Below the pieces are notes generated by a model. The model made no database searches. It saw only the letters and a program-made list of their open reading frames with translations, and had not been told where the DNA came from. A stretch of DNA of 13,420 nucleotides, taken from the NCBI GenBank assembly GCA_023422955.1, contig JAFAGG010000055.1, forward strand, positions 1 through 13,420. Reading direction: 5' to 3'. Position 1 is the stretch's first letter; each line of letters starts with the position of its first letter. The position numbers and the translations under genes are program-made. Source of the stretch: Pseudomonadota bacterium. Lineage in GTDB: Bacteria; Pseudomonadota; Gammaproteobacteria; Burkholderiales; Burkholderiaceae_D. Positions 1 to 6,312 of the stretch are shown one piece after another.

Positions 1-110
1 TGCGGTGGCGTCGGCTGGTGCGGGATTATGAAAAACGCATCGATGTCTCACAAAACATGATCTACCTCGCCATGAGCGCTTTGCTGTTACATCGAATCTC
101 TTTCCAATGA
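1..110 (+). CDS. IS5-family transposase, C-terminal fragment (cut by window start)
   Basis: The reading frame beginning at base 3 is open from the window edge to TGA at 108-110 and encodes 35 residues. It contains RWRRLVRDYEKR followed by SQNMIYLAMSALLLHRI. This is the typical tail of IS5-group DDE transposases, in which a W-x-R-L-x-R-D-Y-E segment is followed by a MIYLAM-type helix. The catalytic DDE residues lie outside the window, so it cannot be judged whether the transposase is intact. The stop codon sits 16 bases before the presumed right end of the element, as expected for a compact IS. Recognition is from the family motif only; the exact IS name cannot be given. Confidence 0.8.
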   Translation, partial: RWRRLVRDYEKRIDVSQNMIYLAMSALLLHRISFQ

Positions 111-126
111 GTTTTTAAACTGTCTC
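1..126 (+). mobile_element. Right end of an IS5-family (IS427-like) insertion sequence
   Basis: The transposase tail is followed by GTTTTTAAACTGTCTC at 111-126. Read inwards from the right end this is GAGACAGTTTAAAAAC, which matches the GAG-started terminal inverted repeats of the IS427 group. The next bases, TTA (127-129), fit the short TNA target duplication of that group. The left end is outside the window, so neither the terminal repeat pair nor the target duplication can be confirmed. The boundary at 126 is an inference. Confidence 0.6.
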
Positions 127-253
127 TTAAAGGGATGGGGGTCGCGCTGGAGGTCCTTCCTTAATCAACCGCTTATCCGAGAGATGTGCTCGGCCGATAG
201 CAAGGGATAGCATGCACCGGCTTTGTGGCTACACAATGACGTTGATTGGGAGT

Positions 254-327
254 TGGAGCGGGAAAGTAAGAATCGAACTTATGCCTCAGCCTTGGAGGGC
301 TGCGCTCTGCCACTGAGCTATTCCCGC
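254..327 (-). tRNA. tRNA-Gly-like gene, structurally aberrant (possible pseudo-tRNA)
   Basis: The minus strand gives a 74-nt cloverleaf-like sequence with an encoded CCA. The acceptor arms GCGGGAA (321-327) and TTCCCGC (258-264) pair perfectly, the D arm is GCTC-AGTGGCA-GAGC, and the T loop is TTCGATT. Acceptor, D arm and discriminator U match bacterial tRNA-Gly, especially the GCC isoacceptor. The anticodon arm is abnormal: CAGCC and GGCTG pair, but leave a six-base loop CTCCAA, or eight bases if only four pairs form. The T stem (ATAAG/CTTAC) has an A-C mismatch, and an extra U separates it from the acceptor strand. Relative to tRNA-Gly(GCC) it looks like a copy missing the anticodon G. It may be a decaying paralogue or an unusual functional tRNA with a nominal UCC reading. 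Confidence 0.6.
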
Positions 328-534
328 ATTGAGACGTTTGCTTTGAAGTCTGGAGTATCTTAACCAGGCAAGATATGCCCGCTTTGAGAAACGGCAAAGC
401 CCTGCATCCCGAGTCGGAAGCGAGGTTTTCAAGTTCCCCCGAGATGATGGGCGAAGGCAGGAAGCAAGGATTTTTTCATTTTCACCACAAGTTTCAGATA
501 GCAATAGTTTTAATTGTGGGATGGATGTATATTG

Positions 535-606
535 CCGTAATGCAAGATTGCATCTCTCCGAAGGAAATGTTTTAGCCTCGACTCTTGATTGAGCCGGGGC
601 TTTTTT
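535..606 (+). ncRNA. Candidate small RNA ending in an intrinsic terminator
   Basis: A strong plus-strand terminator (574-606) has no protein gene in front of it. About 70 bases upstream of its end is a TATATT hexamer (528-533) that could be a -10 box, although no good -35 box is seen. The intervening sequence starts with a small hairpin (ATGCAA/TTGCAT, 540-553), then a single-stranded stretch containing GAAGGAAATG, then the terminator. This layout of 5' hairpin, open middle and terminator with a U-tract is common in bacterial regulatory RNAs. The start is an estimate; an alternative is that the terminator ends a longer transcript from further upstream. Confidence 0.3.
574..606 (+). terminator. 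Rho-independent terminator
   Basis: AGCCTCGACTC (574-584) pairs with GAGCCGGGGCT (591-601) around a TTGATT loop. There is one G-U pair and one A-C mismatch in eleven positions. Six consecutive T follow (601-606). The polarity is plus strand only. Confidence 0.75.
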
Positions 607-641
607 ATGTCTCCTCCCCTCACGTGATCTCCGACGTGATT

Positions 642-676
642 TGCCCGCCGTCCTGATTGGATGAGCGGGCATTTTT
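642..676 (+). terminator. Terminator-like hairpin
   Basis: TGCCCGC (642-648) pairs perfectly with GCGGGCA (665-671) around a 16-base loop, followed by TTTTT (672-676). The T-tract lies on the plus strand, so it would stop transcripts approaching the convergent 62-residue gene. On the minus strand the same hairpin has no U-tract, so it is a poorer terminator for that gene. Confidence 0.55.
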
Positions 677-690
677 ATTTGCGAGGCAGA

Positions 691-879
691 TTACTTGGCG
701 ATCTGCTTCGTCAGATTGGTAAGAAGGGTGCTCAGATACAGCGCATCTGCTTCACCGTTCTTCTTCGCCTTTGCGGGCGTGCCGGTGCCGGCGAGTTTGA
801 TGGCGTCGCTGGACATACCGATTTTAATCAGTTCCATCGCCGCATCGCGGGCGGCGTTCGTCGTTCCATAGAGTGGCAT
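691..879 (-). CDS. Small conserved-looking protein of unknown function (62 aa)
   Basis: I do not recognise the family. The protein starts MPLYGTTNAARDAAMELIKIG and ends LLTNLTKQIAK. It has no signal peptide, membrane segment or cysteine, so a cytoplasmic location is likely. It appears mostly helical, with a short Gly/Thr/Pro linker (GTGTPAKAKKNGEAD) between two amphipathic stretches. Support for expression is good: AGGAG lies seven bases before the ATG. A possible minus-strand promoter is TTGCCC (929-934) with TAAGAT (908-913), but the 15-base spacer is short. It is divergent from the exported protein starting at 1050. A hairpin at 642-671 lies just downstream. Confidence 0.65.
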   Translation of the reverse strand: MPLYGTTNAARDAAMELIKIGMSSDAIKLAGTGTPAKAKKNGEADALYLSTLLTNLTKQIAK

Positions 880-1049
880 AGCTTCTCCTGGTGAAAGTGG
901 AAGGGTGATCTTATCAGCTGGGCGATGAGGGCAATGGACATAGGGCTAGGAAGCTTGGACTGCTTTGGCGCCATAGAACTAATTGCAATGCAAAAGCGTC
1001 CCAGGATAGGGTGGTCTCGTTCGACATGTTTCTTTCCAGAGGGCGCATC

Positions 1050-1421
1050 ATGAATAAAATGATTCACTGCATTGCCGGCATAGGCTTGGCCATGTCGACT
1101 GCTTATGCCATAGCTCAGCAGAAACCGGTCGTGGTGGATGGCAATGTATGGATGAATGCTTCGACTGAAACACGCAAGGCATTCCTTGCGGGCGCAAATA
1201 GCATGATCTCGCTGGAAATGGCTTATGCGCGCAAGAAGGGCACGCAGGCTCCTGCAGGCGGTACTGCCTTTTATGCAGCCACGGGACAAATGACGTTGGA
1301 TGAAATGTCTGAGCGCATTACGCGTTGGTACCAGAGTAATCCCGAACGTCGCCATATGCCCGTACTCGGCGCGGCATGGATCGACATGGTATCGCCAGGT
1401 GCCGCTAAGCCGGTTAAATAA
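1050..1421 (+). CDS. Small exported protein, Rap1a/Tai-like fold suspected
   Basis: The start at 1050 is preferred because AGAGGG lies six bases upstream and it begins a clean signal peptide (MNKMIHCIAGIGLAMSTAYAIA, cleavage near residue 22). An in-frame GTG at 1011 would bury the signal peptide. The product is 123 aa, with a mature part of about 100 residues. The C-terminal segment MTLDEMSERITRWYQSNPER followed by RHMPVLGAAWIDM resembles the Rap1a/Tai immunity-protein pattern, in which a helix with Y-L-x-x-N-P-E-R-R-H is followed by a short helix. The mature part has no cysteine, unlike typical Rap1a, so the relation is a structural guess. It probably acts in the periplasm. The lipoprotein gene follows after 18 bases, so the two are likely co-transcribed. 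Its specific role is unknown. Confidence 0.75.
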   Translation: MNKMIHCIAGIGLAMSTAYAIAQQKPVVVDGNVWMNASTETRKAFLAGANSMISLEMAYARKKGTQAPAGGTAFYAATGQMTLDEMSERITRWYQSNPERRHMPVLGAAWIDMVSPGAAKPVK

Positions 1422-1439
1422 TTGAGAGGAGCAAGCATC

Positions 1440-1610
1440 ATGAAACGCAAATTGGTCATTGCATGCACACTTTCCAGCCTGCTGATCTTGTCGGCTTGTG
1501 CCACGGCAACCGGTACGGCGGTTGGCGCGGGAGTCGGCTACATTGCCGGTGATACCAAGAGCGGCGCTTTGATCGGAGGGGGAACGGGCTTGCTGATGGA
1601 TATTTTTTAA
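1440..1610 (+). CDS. Glycine-zipper small lipoprotein (56 aa)
   Basis: The start at 1440 is preceded by GAGAGGAG with suitable spacing. The N-terminus MKRKLVIACTLSSLLILSAC is a type II signal peptide with lipobox L-S-A-C, so Cys20 would be lipidated. The mature part is only 36 residues and is dominated by small residues in a GxxxG-type glycine zipper (TGTAVGAGVGYIAGD, then GALIGGGTGLL). That pattern is shared with OsmB/YMGG-type envelope lipoproteins, which insert into or associate with the outer membrane. It is shorter than OsmB and has only one zipper pair. It probably forms a transcription unit with the exported protein upstream. No clear terminator follows; the next element is the convergent efflux operon terminator. 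Confidence 0.75.
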   Translation: MKRKLVIACTLSSLLILSACATATGTAVGAGVGYIAGDTKSGALIGGGTGLLMDIF

Positions 1611-1668
1611 GCGCTCATTCTTTATCCGAATCTGCCAGTTCTATATTGCCTTTGTCGTGGTGGCCGGC

Positions 1669-1692
1669 AAAAACAAGCAGCGCATTGCTGCC
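1669..1692 (-). terminator. Terminator of the RND efflux operon
   Basis: On the minus strand GGCAGC and GCTGCT form a short stem (core GCAGC 1687-1691 with GCTGC 1677-1681) around AATGC, followed by TTGTTTTT (complement of 1669-1676). It lies about 40 bases after the stop codon of the outer-membrane channel gene. The stem is short, so termination may be partial. Confidence 0.55.
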
Positions 1693-1731
1693 AACGTCAA
1701 CTTCCCTCGGGCGGAAATGCTGCGCTTCTGG

Positions 1732-3165
1732 TCAGCGTTCTGCCCATCCTCCACCCAATACCTTGTACAAGGTAACCCGGTTCGCTTGCTCGGCTAATTG
1801 CGCATCGAGCAGTCCTTGCTGCGCGGCGTATAAGGTGCGTTGCGCATCGAGCAAATTCAGAAAGCTATCCTGTCCGCGGTCATAACGCGCCTGAGAGAGC
1901 GTGTGAGTACGCTGGGCCGCAGTCACCAGTCTTTCCTGCGCAAGACGGCGCTCGGCGAGCGTGCCGGTCAAGGCAAGCGCATTGGCAACTTCACGAAAGC
2001 CTATCTGAATCGATTGTTCATAACGGGCCAGCGCGATATCGCGATCCGCTGTCGCCGCGCCTAGGTTGCCGCGCAGGCGTCCGCCCTGGAAGATCGGCAA
2101 ATTGATTTGCGGGACAAAGCTCCAGACACGCGTGCCGCTGTCGAAGAGCCCCGACAATTCCGTGCTGGCGGTGCCGATGCTGCCGGTCAATGATATCGAC
2201 GGGAAGAAGGCTGCACGTGCCGCGCCGATATTGGCATTGGCCGAACGCAGTTGGTATTCGGCCTGCAAGACATCCGGTCGCCGCAGCAGTATTTGCGAAG
2301 GCAGTTGCGCCGGCAATGCCTGCAAGCCCGAGACGGCCAGATCGAATTGCACCGGCAGCATGGCGGGTTCGACCGGCATGCCGGTCAGGAGGCTCAGGGC
2401 GTTGATATCGGTTGCGACCAGTCCGGCGAAACGCGCCGCATCGGCACGTGCCGTTTCAACGGTGGTTTGCGCCTGGCTGACATCAAGTCCTGACACCGCA
2501 CCGAGTTCGTAACGCTTTTCGATCAGATCGAATGCTGCCTGCTGGCTGTCCAGCGTCGCTTGCGCAATGCGCTGCGCCTCTCTATCCGCAGCCAGGGTCA
2601 GATAGACATTGGCGACTTCCGCAATCAGGCTCAACTGCACACTACGCCGGGCTTGCTCCTGTGCGAAATATTGTCGCAGGGCGGCCTGGCTGAGGTTGTG
2701 CACGCGGCCGAACAGGTCTAGCTCGAATGCGGCAATGCCTAGCGATACGCTATATAAATCATCAGGCATGGTCGGCGTTCTGCTGCCGCGGTTCACGGCA
2801 GCGTTGACGCTGACCGAGGGGAAGCGGTCGGCACGCTGGATGCGATATTGTGCCCGGGCGCGTTCGACATTCAGGACGGCTACGCGCAGATCGCGGTTGT
2901 TCTCAAGCGCACGCGCCACCAGTTCCTGCAATTTCGGATCGATGAAGAAGTCGCGCCATCCTATATCCGCGACCGATTGTTCCACGGGAGACGAGGCGGG
3001 TGCCTCGGGTGAGGTTTGCTTGCCAGTGTTGCCCGTCACAGGGGGCAGCGGCCATGCGGCGGGAATGCCCGCATCGGTCTCGGGCAGATCGGGTTCCAGG
3101 CTGGCGCAAGCGCTCAGGGCCAGCGTGATGGCAAGAAGCAGTGGAGCTAATGGCTGCTTATTCAT
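1732..3165 (-). CDS. RND efflux outer-membrane lipoprotein, OprM/NodT family
   Basis: This is the outer-membrane channel of a tripartite efflux pump, predicted to form a TolC-like trimer that passes substrates from the pump to the outside. The product is 477 aa, normal for OprM. The lipobox LALSAC gives a lipidated Cys20. Family hallmarks are LDLFGRV (150-155), RPDVLQAE (296-303), FPSISLTGS (321-329) and the C-terminal YKVLGGGW (467-474). The two internally repeated OEP domains are both complete. The start codon overlaps the end of the pump gene by eight bases, with AGGAG inside the pump coding region, so translation is probably coupled. A Pro/Ser/Thr-rich stretch (about residues 36-62) between the lipid anchor and the first barrel strand is longer than in OprM itself. 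Confidence 0.95.
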   Translation of the reverse strand: MNKQPLAPLLLAITLALSACASLEPDLPETDAGIPAAWPLPPVTGNTGKQTSPEAPASSPVEQSVADIGWRDFFIDPKLQELVARALENNRDLRVAVLNVERARAQYRIQRADRFPSVSVNAAVNRGSRTPTMPDDLYSVSLGIAAFELDLFGRVHNLSQAALRQYFAQEQARRSVQLSLIAEVANVYLTLAADREAQRIAQATLDSQQAAFDLIEKRYELGAVSGLDVSQAQTTVETARADAARFAGLVATDINALSLLTGMPVEPAMLPVQFDLAVSGLQALPAQLPSQILLRRPDVLQAEYQLRSANANIGAARAAFFPSISLTGSIGTASTELSGLFDSGTRVWSFVPQINLPIFQGGRLRGNLGAATADRDIALARYEQSIQIGFREVANALALTGTLAERRLAQERLVTAAQRTHTLSQARYDRGQDSFLNLLDAQRTLYAAQQGLLDAQLAEQANRVTLYKVLGGGWAER

Positions 3166-6100
3166 GAGGCGTCGCTCCTGCGGCAGGCGTGTCAGCCGGT
3201 GGCCGTGGTTTCCGGCGCACGAACAGCAGTTCGATCACCACGAAAAACAGCGGGATAAAGAAAATGCCGAGCAGGGTGCCCACGATCATGCCGCCCAGTA
3301 CGCCGGTGCCGATCGCGCGTTGCGCGCCCGAACCTGCGCCGGTGGAAATCGCGAGCGGCAAGACGCCCAGGCCAAATGCAAGCGAGGTCATGATGATGGG
3401 CCTTAAGCGGTCACGCACCGCCTGCATCGTGGCTTCTATCAGTTCCATGCCGCTTTCCACGTTCGCCTTGGCAAACTCAACGATCAGGATTGCATTCTTG
3501 CTGGTCAGGCCCACCGTGGTCAGCATCGCCACCTGGAAGTAAACGTCGCGCTCCATGCCGCGCAAGGAGCCGGCCAGTGTGGTGCCGAGAATGCCGAGCG
3601 GCGCCACCAGCAATACGGCTGTCGGAATCGTCCAGCTTTCGTACAAGGCGGCCAGGCACAGGAACACGATCAGCAGCGAGAGCGTATATAAGAGCGGTGT
3701 CTGCGCGCCGGCCTGGCGTTCCTGATACGACAGCCCGGTCCACTCTATGCCTATCCCCGAGGGCAATTGGGCCACCAGATTTTCCACCTCCGTCATCGCA
3801 TCGCCTGAGCTCACACCCGCTGCCGCTTCGCCATTGATTTCCATTGCAGCGACGCCGTTATAGCGTTCCAGCCGCGGCGAGCCGTAATCCCAATGCGATG
3901 AAGCGAATGCCGAGAGCGGGACCATCTGGCCTTCAGTATTGCGGACCGACCATAGCCTGAAGTCCTCGGGCACCATGCGAAAGGGCGCATCGGCCTGCAC
4001 GAACACGCGCTTGACGCGGCCGCGGTCGATAAAGTCATCGATGTACTGGCCGCCCCACGCTGTCGACAGCGTGGCATTGATGTCCGCCGTCGACAAACTT
4101 AAGGCGCTGGCTTTTCTGGTGTCGATATCGAGGTTGAATTGCGGCGTATCGTTTTGCCCGTTGGGGCGGACATTGGTCAGCAGCCTGTTTTGAGCGGCGG
4201 CTCCCAGGAACTGGTCGCGCGCCTGGCTTAATGCGTCATGGCCGAGGTTGGCATTATCCTTGAGGAAGAACACGAAACCGGCCGAGGTGCCCAGTTCCGG
4301 CATGGCGGGAGGAGCAAAGGCGAAAGCCATGGCATCCTTGATCTGGCTGAAGGCAGCCATTGCGCGGCCCGCCACGGCATTGATGGTGGATTCGGCGGTG
4401 GTGCGTTCGCTCCAGTCCCGCAGCTTGATGAAAGCCAGACCGTTATTCTGGCCGGTGCCGCCAAAGCTGAAGCCCTGCACGCTGAAGATCGATTCGACCG
4501 ACTCCTTTTCATTTTCCAGAAAGTGCTGTTCGACTTTCTGTATGGTTTCCATCGTGCGTTCCTGGGTCGCGCCCACCGGCGTTTGAACCATGGAAAACAG
4601 GATGCCCTGATCCTCGGCTGGCAGGAAGGAGCTGGGCAGACGAATGAACATCAGGACCATCACGACCGTCAGTGCCGCGAAAATCGCCATGAAGCGTTTT
4701 CTGCGAGTCAGAATACCATGCACGCCGCGCTGGTATTTTTTACTGCTGCGCTCAAAGTTACGGTTGAACCAGCCGAAAAATCCCTTGTTGGAAATCTGGT
4801 GGCCCTTGGCGACCGGCTTGAGCATGGTGGCGCACAAGGCGGGCGTTAGCACAATCGCCACCAGCACCGACAAGCCCATGGCCGAAACGATGGTGGCCGA
4901 AAACTGCCGGTAGATGACGCCGGTCGATCCGCCCATGAAAGCCATCGGCACGAACACTGCGGACAAGACCAGCCCGATCCCGACCAGCGCGCCGGTAATC
5001 TGGTCCATCGATTTGCGCGTGGCCTCCAGCGGCGACAAGCCTTCTTCGCTCATCACGCGCTCGACGTTTTCCACCACCACGATCGCATCGTCCACCAGCA
5101 GGCCGATGGCCAGCACCATGGCGAACATGGTCAGCATGTTGATGGAAAAACCGAGCGCGGCGAGTATGCCGAAAGTGCCCAGCAGCACGACCGGCACGGC
5201 GATGGTGGGAATCAGCGTGGCGCGGAAATTCTGCAGGAACACGTACATCACCAGGAATACCAGCGCAATGGCTTCCAGCAGGGTGACGATGACGCCCTTG
5301 ATCGATACTTTGACAAAGGGAGTGGTATCGAAGGGAACAACGGCTTTGAGGCCTGCAGGGAAGCTGGGTTTGAGTTCTTCGAGGGCAGCGCTCACGCCGG
5401 CAGCCGTATCCAGCGCATTGGCGCCGGTTGCCAATGAAATCGCCACGCCGGTCGCAGGCTGACCGTTATAGCGGCTAATGAAATCATAGTTTTCCGCCCC
5501 CAGTTCGACGCGGGCCACGTCCGAGAGCAGCAGGGCCGATCCGTTGGTATTGCTGCGCAATACGATATTGCGAAACTGTTCCGGCGTTTGCAGCCGGCTC
5601 TGGGCAGTGATGGTGGCATTGATCTGCTGACCCGGCACGGCTGGCGTGCCGCCCAGTTGGCCGACGGTCACTTGCGCATTCTGCGCCTGTATCGCGGCAA
5701 TCAGATCGGTGGGCGAGAGCCGGTAGGTTTCGAGCTTGTTGGGATCGAGCCAGATGCGCATCGCATACTTGGCGCCGAACACTTGCAGCGTGCCGACGCC
5801 GGGAACGCGTGAAAGCGGATCGACCAGGTTGGCTGCCACGTAGTCGGAAATGTCATCCTTGCCCATGCTGTTGTCTTCAGAGACAAAGGCAATGACTTGC
5901 AGGAAGCCGCTACTGGACTTGCTGACGTTGACGCCCTGACGCTGCACCTCCTGCGGCAATAGCGGCATCGCCAGTTGCAACTTGTTTTGCACCTGCACCT
6001 GGGCCGTGTCGGGATCGGTGCCGCTTTCAAAGGTGAGGGTGATCGAGGCTGCGCCGCTGGCCTGGCTGGTGGATGAAAAATACAGCAAGCCATCCAGCCC

Positions 6101-6310
6101 CTTCATGTTTTGCTCGATGATTTGCGTGACCGAATCTTCGACCACTTTGGCCGATGCGCCCGGATAGGTGGCGTTGATGGAAACTGTCGGAGGAGCGATA
6201 GTCGGATACTGGGAAATCGGCAGTTGGGTGATCGACAATGCGCCGGCCAGCATGATGATGATTGCAATGACCCATGCGAAGATCGGCCGGTCGATAAAGA
6301 AGCGTGCCAT
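3158..6310 (-). CDS. RND multidrug efflux pump, HAE1 family (AcrB/MexB type)
   Basis: This is the inner-membrane proton-driven pump that extrudes hydrophobic and amphiphilic drugs from periplasm and membrane. The product is 1050 aa, close to AcrB (1049), beginning MARFFIDRPIFAWVIAI at TM1. Key residues are present: the proton-relay aspartates at D407-D408 (GLLVDDAI), the relay lysine K938 (GLTSKNAIL, equivalent to AcrB K940), and the drug-pocket phenylalanines F136, F178, F609, F614, F616 and F627 (AcrB F610, F615, F617, F628 shifted by one). The Gly-rich switch loop FGGTG follows at 616-620. The polyspecific hydrophobic trap argues for a multidrug rather than a metal (HME) pump. The ATG is two bases after the adaptor stop codon, with AAGGGAA as binding site, so the genes are coupled. 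The true substrate range cannot be read from sequence. Confidence 0.97.
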   Translation of the reverse strand: MARFFIDRPIFAWVIAIIIMLAGALSITQLPISQYPTIAPPTVSINATYPGASAKVVEDSVTQIIEQNMKGLDGLLYFSSTSQASGAASITLTFESGTDPDTAQVQVQNKLQLAMPLLPQEVQRQGVNVSKSSSGFLQVIAFVSEDNSMGKDDISDYVAANLVDPLSRVPGVGTLQVFGAKYAMRIWLDPNKLETYRLSPTDLIAAIQAQNAQVTVGQLGGTPAVPGQQINATITAQSRLQTPEQFRNIVLRSNTNGSALLLSDVARVELGAENYDFISRYNGQPATGVAISLATGANALDTAAGVSAALEELKPSFPAGLKAVVPFDTTPFVKVSIKGVIVTLLEAIALVFLVMYVFLQNFRATLIPTIAVPVVLLGTFGILAALGFSINMLTMFAMVLAIGLLVDDAIVVVENVERVMSEEGLSPLEATRKSMDQITGALVGIGLVLSAVFVPMAFMGGSTGVIYRQFSATIVSAMGLSVLVAIVLTPALCATMLKPVAKGHQISNKGFFGWFNRNFERSSKKYQRGVHGILTRRKRFMAIFAALTVVMVLMFIRLPSSFLPAEDQGILFSMVQTPVGATQERTMETIQKVEQHFLENEKESVESIFSVQGFSFGGTGQNNGLAFIKLRDWSERTTAESTINAVAGRAMAAFSQIKDAMAFAFAPPAMPELGTSAGFVFFLKDNANLGHDALSQARDQFLGAAAQNRLLTNVRPNGQNDTPQFNLDIDTRKASALSLSTADINATLSTAWGGQYIDDFIDRGRVKRVFVQADAPFRMVPEDFRLWSVRNTEGQMVPLSAFASSHWDYGSPRLERYNGVAAMEINGEAAAGVSSGDAMTEVENLVAQLPSGIGIEWTGLSYQERQAGAQTPLLYTLSLLIVFLCLAALYESWTIPTAVLLVAPLGILGTTLAGSLRGMERDVYFQVAMLTTVGLTSKNAILIVEFAKANVESGMELIEATMQAVRDRLRPIIMTSLAFGLGVLPLAISTGAGSGAQRAIGTGVLGGMIVGTLLGIFFIPLFFVVIELLFVRRKPRPPADTPAAGATPHE

Positions 6311-6312
6311 GT

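Larger units (their letters stand above)
328..690. other. Gene-poor stretch between the tRNA-like gene and the 62-residue ORF
   Basis: No convincing protein gene is present. The open frames here lack a ribosome binding site or run through the tRNA. The stretch holds two plus-strand terminator-like hairpins (574-606 and 642-676), a small dyad ATGCAA-GA-TTGCAT (540-553), and a direct repeat ACGTGAT at 622-628 and 634-640. The part from about 375 to 480 is rich in short complementary segments, but I could not build a convincing single fold from it or match it to a known RNA family. Confidence 0.5.

Noticed and set aside
375..480. 6S RNA or another known structured RNA
   Set aside because: I tried to fit the 6S-type long hairpin with a central bulge on both strands and could not. 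Pairing was patchy and no conserved motif matched.
286..672. A 128-codon minus-strand open frame and a 66-codon plus-strand frame at 375-575
   Set aside because: The minus frame runs through the terminators and into the tRNA-like gene, and the plus frame has no binding site. Composition does not look coding.
1614..1731. Open frame continuing 38 codons in frame beyond the stop of the outer-membrane channel gene, as if by readthrough
   Set aside because: The length is within chance expectation, the terminator hairpin lies inside it, the channel protein already ends at the normal family position, and there is no start codon with a binding site.
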